A program made the translations under genes and the position numbers. Below are positions 1-12,800 of a stretch of DNA of 64,000 nt, in pieces. How positions within the stretch are numbered: the first letter of the stretch is position 1; every line of letters begins with the position of its first letter. The stretch covers positions 19,485 through 83,484 of the forward strand of contig SIJG01000104.1 of NCBI GenBank assembly GCA_023374025.1, written 5' to 3'. The notes beneath the pieces are model-generated. The model was not told the DNA's origin, made no database searches, and worked only from the letters and a program-made list of their open reading frames with translations. This DNA comes from Heterodera schachtii (taxonomy: Eukaryota > Nematoda > Chromadorea > Rhabditida > Heteroderidae).

Positions 1-3000
1 TTTTTTTATGTCACAAGTTTTTAATTTCATGGAAATATTTTTCCAGTCTATAGATTAAGAATATTATATATATATCAAAATATAGCAGCGTACTTTTTTT
101 AATTGATATTGAGAATTTAGATTTTTCATTTAATAAAGATTTTAAGAAATATATTTATTTTTCTAATAATTTATTTTTTGCATTTTAGTAATTATTTTAA
201 ATTGGATTTTATGTATATTTTGAATATTTGATTTTTTTATAACAATTAAATTGTTTTAATTTCAATGATTATTTTAGATTAAATGTTTAATATTGCGGTA
301 GTATAGTTAATAAATCCCCGGATTGCTAGGAATGATTTTGCTTTAATATTCACTACATTAACTAAGGATTATTTAAATATTTGGATTATTTTTTTAATAT
401 TTTTTCCAGCTATAAATTTTTTATAAAGAATATGTCATTTAAAGTATTTCAGCATTCTCGACTTAATCTTTTTAACAAATTGCATTATATTAAAGTAACT
501 TATATTTTAAATGCAAATTTATATTTTTACATATTAATCATATTGAGTTTAGAAATCCACAAAAAAACAAAATAAGCTTTTACTCCGGGTGAATCCGAAC
601 CTAATATAGTTGGGAGTTATATTTATTTGACCAGTAAAAACAAATTTTCTTTAATATATACTTCTATTTATTTTACATATATGCAACCGCGCGAAAACGA
701 CAAAACGAATTAATACATTATTACCAAAAAGCATGAAAACTTATTAAAATAATTCAAATATATAAATATCTAAAAAATGCATTTTTTTTATTCAGAAATA
801 ATGCAGTTGAATAAACGCGGGAGCTGATCAAGCAAGACAAATGAAAGTTGGATGGAAGAATTTAAAGAACACAATTAAATTAAATTAATTTTTAATTTTC
901 ATTTTGAGCATGAAATAATATTTGAATTATCTCTGTAAAAAATAAATAATATGATTAAAGATAAACTTTTCTAAAATAAAGCCTTTGATTTAAATTAAAA
1001 TATTTTTTTGTAAAATAACGAAATTAAAATATATAACCTTAAAAACATTATGTTATATTTTTCAATGTAGTAATTTTTGAAACTTTAAGCAGTGAATACT
1101 ACAAATCAAAGATTAAAAATATACAAAAATGGAGATTAAAATGGCATCGATACCAATTGTCCTCGAACAACAATTGGAAATTACAAAAATATAAATTAAT
1201 TTAAAATTTTGATTATTTGTTTTTGTATTAAATGCCTCTTTTCGACTCAAGTGTCAAAATAATAATATTTTTTGAAAATTTAAAATAGATAATTTACCAT
1301 ATAGTGGATATTGTTAAAATTAGAAAGGCCAAAAACTTTTGCCATAAGAATTATTAAGAGGATATAGTTATCGTTTAGTTGCGCCATTCGGCGCTAACGT
1401 TTCTGTTCATGATAAATACTGATTTTGGACCGCCTCAACGACTAAATCAATCAGTTGTCAAGAAAGGAAGAAAATATAATTTTATAAATTTCGGTGATTT
1501 TAGTAAAAAAAATTTAGCAATTCAAACAAAATAAAAAATAAAACAAACATTTGATATTTTGTCTAAAATGTCGTTTCGCTTTTAAGAAAGATTACTTAGT
1601 AATAAAGCCAAAATAAAAGAACCTGAGTGACGAAAATTGCTTTTTATGTTCAATTGAAAAAATCCCAAATTTCATGAACTTGAGGTCATGCGACAAATAG
1701 TTATAATTTGTAGCTTTTTTTATTAATGATAATTTAAATTTTTTTATTATTTATGATTTTATAATAATACATCCTAGATGGTGATGGAATATTGTTATTA
1801 AATGAAAATTTCATTTTTACATTAATTTAGTTAGTTTATTTTTTCGGTACTTATTAAATTCATTTTCATGGCATCTGGATTGGTTTTGAACTAAATTTTT
1901 CCAAACGGCAAATTTCTATGTATTTTGTAAAAATAATGCATCCTTTGAATTAGTAAATTTAAAATTTAATTACGATGGCGATGGTTTGGTTTTTGTTATT
2001 TCAACAAATAGGTTTTACAATATGAGTAGGACCTGCCGTTTGGTTACTACACACATTCTTTAGGACAGTGCGCTTTTTACGGCAATAATATTATAAATAG
2101 ATGTCTAAACAAAAAGCTTTAATTACACCACACCTAAGTACCCCAAGTATATTAAATAGAAAATGTTCCGCAAAAGCTTGCATATCATCATTTAAACACC
2201 AATTTTTAAATAATTTTTCAAATATTTTTAATAAATTTAAGATGAAAGTAAAACAATTTAATTATAATAAAAAATCAAATATACAAAAAAAAATAAAATT
2301 TAATATATGAAAGTATTTTTTAAAAATAAAATTAATATTCTTTAAATCTTTTGCTAAATAAAATCTGCAAAATGCATTAATTTAAAAGAAATAATACGAA
2401 AAATTAAATTATATTTACTCAATATATATAATTAAAATTTTAGTAAAAAGTGCGAACATAAAAAGGAATGCTTAAAAAAGAAATAAGGAGTCTTGGCGAG
2501 TGCGAGTTTTTTTTTATCATCAAAAAATTATGCTCAAAACATTCATAGAACCGACAAAGCCAGAGGTTGATCTGATAGAGGGGTGGCTAGCGGAAGTATT
2601 CTAGAGTTTTTCATATTTTTAATTCTTGAAAATTCAAGAATTTTTGAGTTTGGATTCGTAAAAATTAAAATAATGAAATTCCTTTTTTTACATATTTTAA
2701 AAAAATAACGAAAAACGCGGCAACTACAACTATAGAGAATACATTATCGGCAACTTAGAATAATTTATTTAAGAAGTTTTAAATTTGTTGAATATAATAA
2801 ACCAATAAAAAATTTTTTTGTGGATAATTATTAAAACAATAATTCAAAATCTTAAATATAATTTTTAGACATCAAATTATTTAAAATCTACAAAATTTTC
2901 ACTTACTTCTTTTTTTTTGCAAAAGGAGCAAATATCTATTATACTGATAACTAAAAAGAAAATATTCATGATTATAATAATTATATTTATTACTCATAAA

Positions 3001-3181
3001 ATTTAAGCTATGGTATAAATATTATAAATATCAATTTTAAAATTATCTAAATAAAAAAATAAATCATAAAAATTACAAAAAAATTTTAAAACCTACTTTC
3101 TTCATAACGATAAACGTTGCTTTGAAATATTAGCTATTCTAAAAAGATTATAAAAATAGCATAATCTTTTTTATTACGATA
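1..3181. other. AT-rich sequence without a recognised gene
   Basis: Long A/T runs with scattered short open frames that look like chance. Slightly GC-richer patches lie near 1370-1500 (open on the plus strand after a TTTAG), 2030-2075 and 2540-2605. They could be small exons, but I recognise no protein in them. Confidence 0.6.
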
Positions 3182-3189
3182 GTTTAAAA

Positions 3190-3859
3190 TAGAGTGCCAC
3201 GCGACCGGGCCGGGAATTCCCGGTCATCCGAGGTCCGGTCCCGGATTTTGAAAAGCTAAGGTCCCGGTCCTGGTCCGGGTAGGGCAACCGGGAAAAACAA
3301 GCACTGGTAAGAATGAGGGTCTGAGTGAAAAATTAATGAACCAAAGAAAAAAATTTAAAAAAAAAATGAAATATATTCTTTATAAGGAACAATGACAATT
3401 GTGAAAATGGCCTAGAGGCTAGTCTCCTTGACTGTTCCTTACTTCTTTCCCATGGTTCAATCTCTCTACAGAAATTAAATTATTTTTAATCTTCTTTTTG
3501 TATATTCATTGGTTCCCTATCGACAAAATTTCACATAATATTCGATCATTTGAGTCAAAAATGATTAACTGTTTGAGATAATTGAAAAAAATTTAATTTG
3601 AAAATTTTCATTAATTTAATTCACCTTTAACTTTTGGATTTTATTAAATAAAAAACAAAATTAAAATTAAAATTTTGTATTATTTTCATTTGAAATAAAT
3701 TAAAATTTGAATTTTTTTGAATTTTTTTAAATTTATTTGAATTTTCCGGTTGGTCCCGGTCCCGGTCCCAAAAAAAAACGAGGTCCCGTTCCCGGCTTCT
3801 CAGGTCCCGGCAAGTCCCGGTCCCGGTTTTGGAAAAATTCCCGGTCCCGTGGCACTCTA
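3190..3859. mobile_element. Non-autonomous hAT-type transposon (MITE), 670 bp
   Basis: The left end begins TAGAGTGCCACG and the right end finishes CGTGGCACTCTA, a perfect 12-bp terminal inverted repeat. It is followed inwards on both sides by GC-rich runs of the word CCGGTCCCGG. The element is flanked by the exact 8-bp direct repeat GTTTAAAA (3182-3189 and 3860-3867). An 8-bp duplication with TAGAG/CAGAG-like ends is typical of the hAT superfamily. The interior is AT-rich and has no transposase. The minus-strand open frame at 3627-3974 crosses the right end and is not a gene. Confidence 0.85.
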
Positions 3860-3867
3860 GTTTAAAA

Positions 3868-5993
3868 TATTTATTTAAGGGATTTCCTAATACAAATAAT
3901 AATAATTGATCAAAAATAATGAAAAAAAAAGAATATTGAAATTTTATATCAACAAAGAAAAATTTAAATAGCAATAAGAATATTTAAAAGATTCTTTATA
4001 CATTTCTATAGCATCAAGAAATATGAAAGATTATAATGCTTACTCAAATATTTTTTAATCTTGCTTTAGGTAAAACTTAAAAACGAATGAAAAATATTTA
4101 AATCCAAAACTAAATTTTTATCAAAAAATGCATTAAGAACACTCTATAAGGAAGTTAATCCATGAAAATTAATTTTTAAATATTAATTTTAAATATAATT
4201 AACTTTCACGATGTTCAAAATACCGTTAATATATCACTCTTGGCAATAAAATTCATTTTAGATATCAGAATATAAGAAAGAAACCAAATATTAAATTATA
4301 CATTTTAATTTATAAAACAAAGAAAATAAGATTTGATAAATAGTTTATATAATGCAATTAAGATTAAGAAAACTCATAATATAGAAGATACAAATTAATA
4401 ACTCTAGAAACTTCGTAAATAAAATCATAAAACTACTTAGGGTTTAATATGTCGGCCATAAACATTTAAAATTTGTAAGGCCGTTATTTCTACAACCATT
4501 GAAATGATTCTTTTATTAAATAAAATTATTATTTTTAATCTATAACAGTTACGGATGAAGCAAACAAATTGAAATGTTGTGGCTTCGATTGAATTTGCGT
4601 TATAAATACAATAAATCTCAAAACGAACACTAACAAATTTTTCATAAAGAGATAAAGAATAGGTAAATAAATACAATATTGTAAAAATTACTAAATAAAA
4701 ATAAAATATTATGAAATAATAAATTCTTACAATTTTAGAATCATAATTGATTTTTAATCGATATACAAATTTAAAAAAGAAACTTATAAGTGTCCTTTTT
4801 TCTAAGATTTGTCCTAAATAAAAACAGAATTTATAATAATGAAATTAAATGAAATAACGATTAAGGAAAAGAAATGAACTTTATTCTTGACAAATGATGA
4901 ATAAGAAAAAAATTGCAATTATTATATGAGTAATAAAACCCAATGGAACACTAAAATAGAACTTATTTATTTTTAGCTAATAATTAAATTATGTAATATA
5001 TTTAAAGAAAATGTTAGAGAAGGAAGTATTTATTGATTAAGTGTACTAAATCGTGGTGCGACATTTGAGGACCCGACAAAATACAAATATTTAATTTACT
5101 GAACATTGTTTAAATTTATTATATAGCCTCAGATTTAGAAAACTGAAGCTCAATATCTATAAATAAATATTAATATAATTTATTAAAATGAAATTTACCA
5201 AACAAATTTCTTAAAAATGTTCAGAACGCATGATGAAGTTTCAATTTTAAAAATTGAATAAGTTCGGGAACAAGGAGTGGCCTAATATTTACAATTAATC
5301 TAAAAAGGCATTAATTCAAAAAAAATATTAATTCATATAAAGAATAAAATTATATATTATTTTTATTTTAGAATTCAAGGTTGAAAGGAGACATTCTAAT
5401 AATATTATATTCGGAAAGTTTAAAAAGAAATTTGGTAAAAAAAAGTTCTAAATTTGTCAGAATAGCCAGAGAGACATAATATCCTTCATATCAATAATTT
5501 ATTAAAAATAATTTAAAATGTTGTAAAAATTCTTGCTAAAGTAGAACAACTAAATCTTGAAGTCATACGGACAAATAAAATCATTAAAATGAATAAAAAA
5601 ATTAATGTAATGAATTGTTTAAATAAAAAACAAATATTATTACAAAATTTAATTTTTATATTTGAAATTCTGATAATAAAAGGCATTATAGTTTCTAAAC
5701 ATAGAATTAATATTAAAGATAATATAATTATATGTATGCAAAATTTTTATAAAGAATCTTCTCACTTAAAATCGAATAATTAATTTTTAAAGCTCAAAAT
5801 TCATTTGCTATAATAATTATTGTCGCGTTGAAGAGTGGGGTGTGGTGAATCACTACGAGAAATGCTTCAAACAAAATTTTATCTATATAAATGCATTAAT
5901 AAATAAATAATTCAAAATAAAAAAATAAAATTATTTTCCAAATCATGAAAAATAATTCTGAATTGAACAATAAAAATCACTTAAAATTTATAT
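3868..5993. other. AT-rich sequence without a recognised gene
   Basis: Mostly A/T homopolymer mixtures. A 79-codon minus-strand frame (4437-4676) and a 64-codon plus-strand frame (5589-5783) show no recognisable domain and have background composition, so I treat both as chance. A GC-richer patch at 5821-5875 is open in several frames. Confidence 0.55.
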
Positions 5994-6019
5994 TATCTAA
6001 ATATTATATGTGATAATAT

Positions 6020-6372
6020 TATTCCCGAGTCGTGATCCCGACTGATACGGATCCCGAGTCGTGATCTCGACTGATACGGATCCCGATTCGTGATCCCGAC
6101 TGATACGGATCCCGAGTTGTGATCCCAACTGATACGGATCCCGAGTCGTGATCTCGACTGATACGGATCCCGATTCGTGATCCCGACTGATACGGATCCC
6201 GAGTCGTGATCCCGACTGATACGGATCCCGAGTCGTGATCCCGACTGATACGGATCTGAGATGTGATCCCGACTGATACGGACCCCGAGTCGTGATCCCG
6301 ACTGATACGGATCCCGAGTCGTGATCCCGACTGATACGGATCCCGAGTCGTGATCCCGACTGATACGGATGC
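6020..6372. repeat. 29-bp tandem satellite, about 12 copies
   Basis: The motif ACTGATACGG recurs every 29 bp (for example at 6041, 6070 and 6099). The unit contains GGATCCCGAGTCGTGATC with few substitutions. One unit has lost bases near 6256. Because 29 is not a multiple of 3 and the array has few stops, long artificial open frames run through it on the minus strand. They are not genes. Confidence 0.9.
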
Positions 6373-7252
6373 CGTGATAATGGGGAACAGAAAGAGGGAA
6401 AAAGGAAGGGGAAGAGAAACCTGAAGAGAATGGGGAACAGAAAGAGGGAAAAAGGAAGGGGAAGTGAAAGCGGAAGAGAAAGGGGAAAAGAAAGAGGAAG
6501 ACAAGTAGGACGAGAAAGAGGAACAAAAGCGGAAAGAGAAAAGGGGGAGAAAGGGGAAGAGGAGTGGAAGAGGAAGATAAAGGGGATGAGAAAAAAGGAA
6601 GGAAGAGGAAGAGAAAGGGGAAGAGAACAAGGGAAAAAGGAAGGAGAAGAGGAACATGAGCGGAAGAGAAAGGGGAAGAGAAAGAGGGAAAAAGGAAGGG
6701 GAAGAGCAACAGAAAGAGAAAACGGAAGAGAATGGGGAAAAGAAAGAGGGAAAAGGCAGGAGAAGTGAAAGCGGAAGAGAAAATGGAACAGAAAGGGGAA
6801 AAGAAAGAGGAAGACAAATAGGAAGAGAAAGAGGAACAAAAAGGCAAAGAGAAAAAAGAGAGAAAGGGGAAAAGGGAAGGGAAACAGGAGTGGAAGAGGA
6901 AAAGAAAAGGGAAGAGGAAGAAAAAGGGGATGAGAAAAAGGAAAGAGGAAGAAGAAGAGGAACAGGAGTGGAAGAGAAAAGGGAAGAGAAAGCGGAAGAG
7001 AGGAGGAGAAACCGGAAGAGAAAGGGGAAAAGAGGAAGAGGAAGAGACTAGGAATAGAAACGAAAGAGAAATCAGAATAGAAAGGGGAAGAGAAACCGGA
7101 AGAGAAAGCGGAAGAGAATGGGGAAAAGAAAGAGAAAGACAAATAGGAAGAGAAGAGGAACAAAAGCGGAAAGAGAAAGGGGAGAGAAAGAGAAGTGGAA
7201 GAGGAAAAGAAAGGGGAAGAGGAAGAAAAAAAGATGAAGGGGAAGTTGAATA
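6373..7252. repeat. Purine-only tract of about 880 bp
   Basis: The plus strand is almost entirely G and A, built from degenerate GGAAGAGAAAGG-type words with only occasional C or T. It starts directly where the 29-bp satellite ends. Such a polypurine:polypyrimidine mirror tract can adopt triplex (H-DNA) structure, which is established DNA chemistry. The overlapping Arg/Glu-rich and Ser/Phe/Leu-rich open frames on the two strands follow from the composition. Confidence 0.9.
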
Positions 7253-7294
7253 GATTTGAAGTTAGTCTTTTTAAGTTTTTTGGCGCGCAGCGCC

Positions 7295-7670
7295 CTCTAG
7301 AGCGGTAGGGGTCAGTTGCGTCTGAGCCAAGCATAAAGCACCATAACTTTTTTCTTTGTTGGTCAAATTTTATAAATTTGGACTCGTTAGAAAGCTCTAC
7401 ATGTTTAGAAGCTTTTGATAAGCGATTGCTAAGCGATTGAACAACTTATAAAAAAGTTGTAACATGAACACTACCAAAAAGTCAGAATTTTTGCATATTT
7501 TAATTTATAAGTTTTTTATTTGTCGGTATGCCTTTGTGCTTTTTTGATAGCCTATAGAGCATGTTAAGAGCTTTCGAATGATACCAATATTGTTGGATTT
7601 AGTTAACAAAGAAAAAAGTTATGGTGGTCTAAACTTGGCTCAGACGCAACTGGCCCGTTTCGCTCTAGAG
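7295..7670. mobile_element. Inverted-repeat MITE, 376 bp, family unknown
   Basis: CTCTAGAGCG at 7295 matches CGCTCTAGAG ending at 7670 in inverted orientation. The similarity continues inwards for more than 60 bp on each side, including GTTGCGTCTGAGCCAAG and ACCATAACTTTTTTCTTTG on the left and their reverse complements on the right. No convincing target duplication was found, so the true ends may lie a few bases outward. There is no coding capacity. Confidence 0.7.
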
Positions 7671-8910
7671 ACAGTGTTAAATAGCGAAGTTATTTCAATT
7701 TAAAAAAAATAATTAAAACCAGTTTTTTCAGTGCCCATAGGGCACTGGTTAAGGGAAAGAATATTACTTACTGAAATCTGAACAAAAAGGATTCAGTTCA
7801 TTATCTATAAAAATTATAAACAAAATGGGTATTTCAAAAATTTTTAATGAAAAAATCTATTTGCTGTCAAAAATAGAAAACTATTAGTTATTAGAATTTG
7901 AATATGTAACCTAAATAACTAAATAAAACTACGGCTTAAAATAAAATTTTATTTTAATAATTATAAATTATGTCTTATAAAAAAAAATAATTATTTACTA
8001 AAATAATTTACATTTTATCACAAAATTAAATCGGAAAATTTATACAGAAATAAATTTAAAAAAATTTAAAAAAACAAACACGCAAATAGAATTTTTAAAT
8101 TCCCATTTATACATTTAAAAAGAAAGAATTTTATTTTTTTTTTCTACTTTAAAAAATGGTTTACGAAACATTTATATGTTTAAATTGAATTTGTCATATG
8201 ATTAAAGCACGAGAGATCTGGACGATTAAAAAAATTTATTAGCAAAAATTAACATTTTATAATAATTAAAAACAGTTTTACAGTTTATTTTTTGTATTAA
8301 TTGCTAACTCCTAAGAAATGAAAAAAACATAATAGAGAAACAAAATTAGCTAATATAACAATTTAATAAATTTTTTAAAAATAGCAATTTATTAAAATTT
8401 GTTATACAGTAATTCTTTTTAATAATTTAATCAAATCTAACACTTTTCACTACGTATATAAAAAGGTGCTAAATTTTAATTATATTAATATTTCATGGTG
8501 TCATTCCATAGTTCTATGTGTTTTCTATGTGAATATAAATTTTCAAATAGTATAAAAAATCTTTAGTCGGAATTTTTTGTCCAGAACTTTTTTTAAACAC
8601 AATGAATTTTTTTAAATATTTTGTTTTGGTTAGATTATAATTAGCCAAAAGTAATGTGAGTTATTAGTTTCAAAATTTTCAATAAACATTACTTTATTAT
8701 ATCTTTAATTAATGAAGTTATAAATTAATGAAAGTTAAAATAAGATTTAGTTTGCAAAAAATGGCGAAAATATTTTTTTTAAAATTTCAAAAAACTAAAA
8801 TTTTCGTATTTTGGGTATGTAATTTAAAAAATTTCCAAAAAGTTGATCTTTACAGGTATATTTTTTGCTTTTTTTTTTACATTTTTTGTGAAAATTTGCC
8901 AAAAATGGCA
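7671..8910. other. AT-rich sequence without a recognised gene
   Basis: Featureless apart from the short hairpin CAGTGCCC-ATA-GGGCACTG at about 7728-7746 beside the preceding MITE. The plus-strand frame at 8728-9039 runs from background into the next transposon and is not a gene. Confidence 0.55.
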
Positions 8911-8918
8911 GAAATATC

Positions 8919-9813
8919 GGTGACGGAACATTTGCGCCCCTACATTTGCGCCCCGAACATTTGCGCCCCTACATTTGCGCCCCAAACATTTGCGCCCCTA
9001 CATTTGCGTGACAAACATTTGCGCCCCGATTGCGAATAAAAAATTTATTCATGAAATTGCCTTTCCCAAGGGATAATGGGAGTGATTTCTTTGAATTTTC
9101 CACTTTTTGTGTCTCCATGTTTTTGGTTTATTAAGAAATATGATCATGCTTTATTTGTGCTAGAAACATAAAATATGCATGATTTGTCCTTGATAATATA
9201 GGACTCACTAATAATGGCCTGAAAGGCTTTCACTCCAGTTTCAACAAGCGATTTTCGGCTCTTAATCAATCTTTGGCAACGTGATTTAAGATAAAAATAC
9301 CAAAGCAGAAAAACAATTAAGGATTATTAGTCGAATCAAAAATGAAGATGAGAACCAAGAAATCGGATGAGACCCCATGAACTTGATCCAATAGGCCTAT
9401 TACTGAAGTATCTCGTTCTAAAAAATATCTTGAAAACGGCTGAGCAATTCAAGACTTGGTTGTCCGTTTTGACGAGCAAGATCCAAATGATCGCAATCAA
9501 CAGCATTGTTATGATCTCTCCACGCAATTCCATTTCGTCTGACACCGAAAGGAATTGATAATTGGATGGAAGAAACAAAAATCATATTAATTCCCCGTTA
9601 GCCTTGGGAAAGGCAATTTTATGAATAAATTTTTTTAATTCTCAATCGGGGCGCAAATGTAAGGGGCGCAAATGTTCGGGGCGCAAAAGTAGAGGCGCAA
9701 ATGTAGGGGCGCAAATGTAGGGGGCGCAAAAGTAGGGGCGCAAATGTAGGGGCGCAAATGTAGGGGCGCAAATGTTCGGGGCGCAAATGTAGGGGCGCAA
9801 ATGTTGCAGCACC
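8919..9813. mobile_element. MITE with arrayed terminal repeats, 895 bp
   Basis: The left end begins GGTGACGGAACATTTGCG and the right end finishes GCAAATGTTGCAGCACC. The flanks carry the exact 8-bp direct repeat GAAATATC (8911-8918 and 9814-9821). Inside each end lies an array of the word ACATTTGCGCCCCT (five or more copies on the left, about ten on the right). Next comes a non-repeated inverted segment (9028-9072 against 9598-9650) ending in CCTTTCCCAAGG. The centre has two overlapping short open frames without a recognisable domain. The 8-bp duplication fits a hAT-like family, but the class is inference. Confidence 0.8.
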
Positions 9814-9821
9814 GAAATATC

Positions 9822-12800
9822 TACTAAAAAGGCAAAATGATGAAATATGGATTTATTCCAGAAAACCCCAAAATATGGATTTATTTTTAAGGCAGAAATA
9901 TTTTTGGTAACTCATTGTTTAATTTAACAATTTATTTTTTGAAGGACTGATTTAAGTATTCAAAAGGAAAATGTATTTATTTATATTTTATCCACTACAT
10001 ATTCTTATTATTAAACAAAACAATCAAATAATAATTCTAAAACTTAATAGTATAAATCACAAATCTGATTCTATTACTAATGCCAAAATTAAAAAAAAAA
10101 AAACTAATTTTAAATTGTAGCAATTATATAAATTCTGTAAAATGTAAAGAAATTTAAATAAAAATTTCATTATTATATACATTTTTTCTCGGCCGACAAT
10201 TTTTTTAAATTGGCAGGCTTTTGCTTTTGCCAAAATATAAAATTATTCTTACCTTTTCAATGAAGATAATAAAATCCATATTTAATATTTTGTACATCAA
10301 ATCCAAAGAGCTTAATAATAGCTCTAAAAATAATGAATAAATCGAAAAATTTGTAATATAATTTTTATATCATGATTTAACAACGGCCAAATACAAAATA
10401 GACTGAAATCATTTACACTGCAAGTGACAAATACAATATTTAAATAAAAAAAAAATTACGCTTTCATTGCTTTTTCAAAAACAATTGTTGTTGTGTTCCC
10501 CCGCTTAAACACACAGCTATGCTATTTTATTCAATTTAATAATCGAAACGAATTTAAATTTACAATATGTGTATATGAATAAACATTCAAGGTTAACAAA
10601 TGATTTAGAGCACATAATGTTACTATGATGATGAGTTCAACTATGTTTGTTTAAAGAAAATGAAAATAACAAATCAAATTTATTTTTACTAATTAACCGG
10701 ACACTTTCTATTATAATTAGACAAAAAATGAATGGTCTAATAATTTATAATGTTCAACAACGATTAATTATTAAAATTATTATCTTATCCATTTTATATG
10801 CAACATTAAGATTGTAATCTAAGTTCGAGTAATATTAATATGTGTATCAAAGGAAAAAGATAAATTTTTTATAATATAGATCTACAAAATTAAAAAATTA
10901 TATGTTATAATTAAGAAAAAAATCACACATTCTTAAAAATAAGCACAATTGAGATTAAGGTCAAGCAGGATGCGAACCAAAAACAACCGCAAGGCCAAGA
11001 ATTAATTTTTCTTTAAATATATATTCATAAATCCATACTTAATTACAGCAAAAGAAAAACCTTATAAAAACCTAAATTTAAAGAATGAAAAACAAAACTT
11101 TTTAATCGAATTTTAAAAAGGTGATCTATTTGTCATCCATAAGCGTTTGTCAAAAAACAATCAAATTAAATAATTTTTTCAAATAAAACTGCTTAAGTAA
11201 CCAAATTTTTAATTCCTTATATCATCCGATAGCCCTAACAAAGGAAAGTGTGGAATAATAAACCTTAAAAATTAATAAAATTAATTAAAATAAAAAGAGA
11301 CACTTTATTTTTCAAATTAAAATACAAAAACGGTATAAAAATAACAATGAACTAGTATAAATTCTAAAAAAAAAATCTAAAACAATAATTTTATAATTAA
11401 ATCGATTTCCTAAAGAATTTTGGAATTTATATGAAAAAATATATATAATAGAAAACAAAGAATAAATCAATTAATCAAAAAGCAAAAATAACTCAAATAA
11501 ATGTACAAAAGAAAAAAAAAGAATTTTATAAAAACATTTTAAATTATTTCAATTTGACTAATACATTAAAATCATAGCATAATATAAATTTCTAATTTAA
11601 TTAAATAAACCATGCGCCCAGGCATTGGATTACGACAATGAAAATAATTCCACAAGCGACCTACTAAAAACTGTCGCTATTTACATTAAAAAAACCGAAC
11701 GAATAATTTAGATTTAACATAAATAAATTCTGGGTTATTAAAAAAAATTTAAATTAGAGCAGTGAAATAGCAAAAAATAAAAATAAAATAATAATACTAA
11801 TTTTAGCAGTCATTTCTTTATGATTATGAAATTATTTAAGTTGACGGTTAAAATTTAAAAAGTATTGTTTATATTTAAATACGTTATTTGAGACCAAAAA
11901 GAACTTTAAAAAAATTCTTATCTGTATCCTGTAAAAAATAAATAAAATAATATTATTACTTTTTACTTATATCAAATTAATACTTTATTTATTTTTATTT
12001 CAACAAAATATACTAAAACAAAATTAATAATTTTTTATTATAACAATTTATGTATAAAAGAAAAATTATTTTCAGCATTTAAGTTCGAACTGCATCAATA
12101 AAAAAAATAAACAATTACATTGTAAAAATTTATATTAAATTTACGATAAACTTTAATCTGAAAGTTTATGGTATTTCATTTTTGATTTCATTAATTTGAA
12201 TAAAAATTAATCGAAAAATGGATAAAAGGGTTCGAAATTGAATATCTAATTAATCTGGTATTAAAGGCAAATTAGTTCGAGAAAATTAAATAAAAAAATA
12301 TAAACAATTTATTAATTTTTCTAAAAAACTGTATGATTTGAAACAAACAGCAATTACCTAAGTAATTCTTTTAAGCAATTAAAAAGCAAAATTATAAATA
12401 AAATAATAAGAGAATTTAAAACAATAAATTTAATAATTTTAAAACATTCATACCCTAAATAAATTAAAACTTGTACACTGGTGAACGCAATGTGCGACAA
12501 ATGTCATGAGGAGATAAAAGATTAATATAAAAATATACAAATAAAATATTGCATTCCAACGATGACAACGCAGGAAGTTTCCAGTTCTTGCTGGTCTACA
12601 AAAATCATGGTTACTCGCAACTCTAACACATACATTTAAAATGTCATATTTTTACTACTTTACAACCATTTTTACTTTGAAACAATAAAAATTTAAATAA
12701 AAAATAATAATAATTTTATTTACAAAAAATATTAATATATGAGAAAGATAATTTATGCTGGAACCTAAATTGGTAAAAAATATAAGTGAGAAATGACCAA

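Noticed and set aside
3627..3974. 115-codon minus-strand frame
   Set aside because: Crosses the right end and target duplication of the hAT-type MITE; the Arg/Gly-rich part is the GC-rich terminal repeat.
5993..7334. Long Ser/Phe/Leu- and Arg/Glu-rich frames (up to 445 codons)
   Set aside because: Products of the purine tract and the 29-bp satellite; open in overlapping frames, no protein character.
8935..9040. CRISPR-like regular repeats
   Set aside because: No constant spacers; the array is mirrored at 9,650-9,810 and forms the inverted ends of a transposon in a eukaryotic genome.
9336..9578. 80- and 63-codon frames on opposite strands inside the 895-bp MITE
   Set aside because: Overlapping on both strands, no recognisable domain, too short for a transposase.
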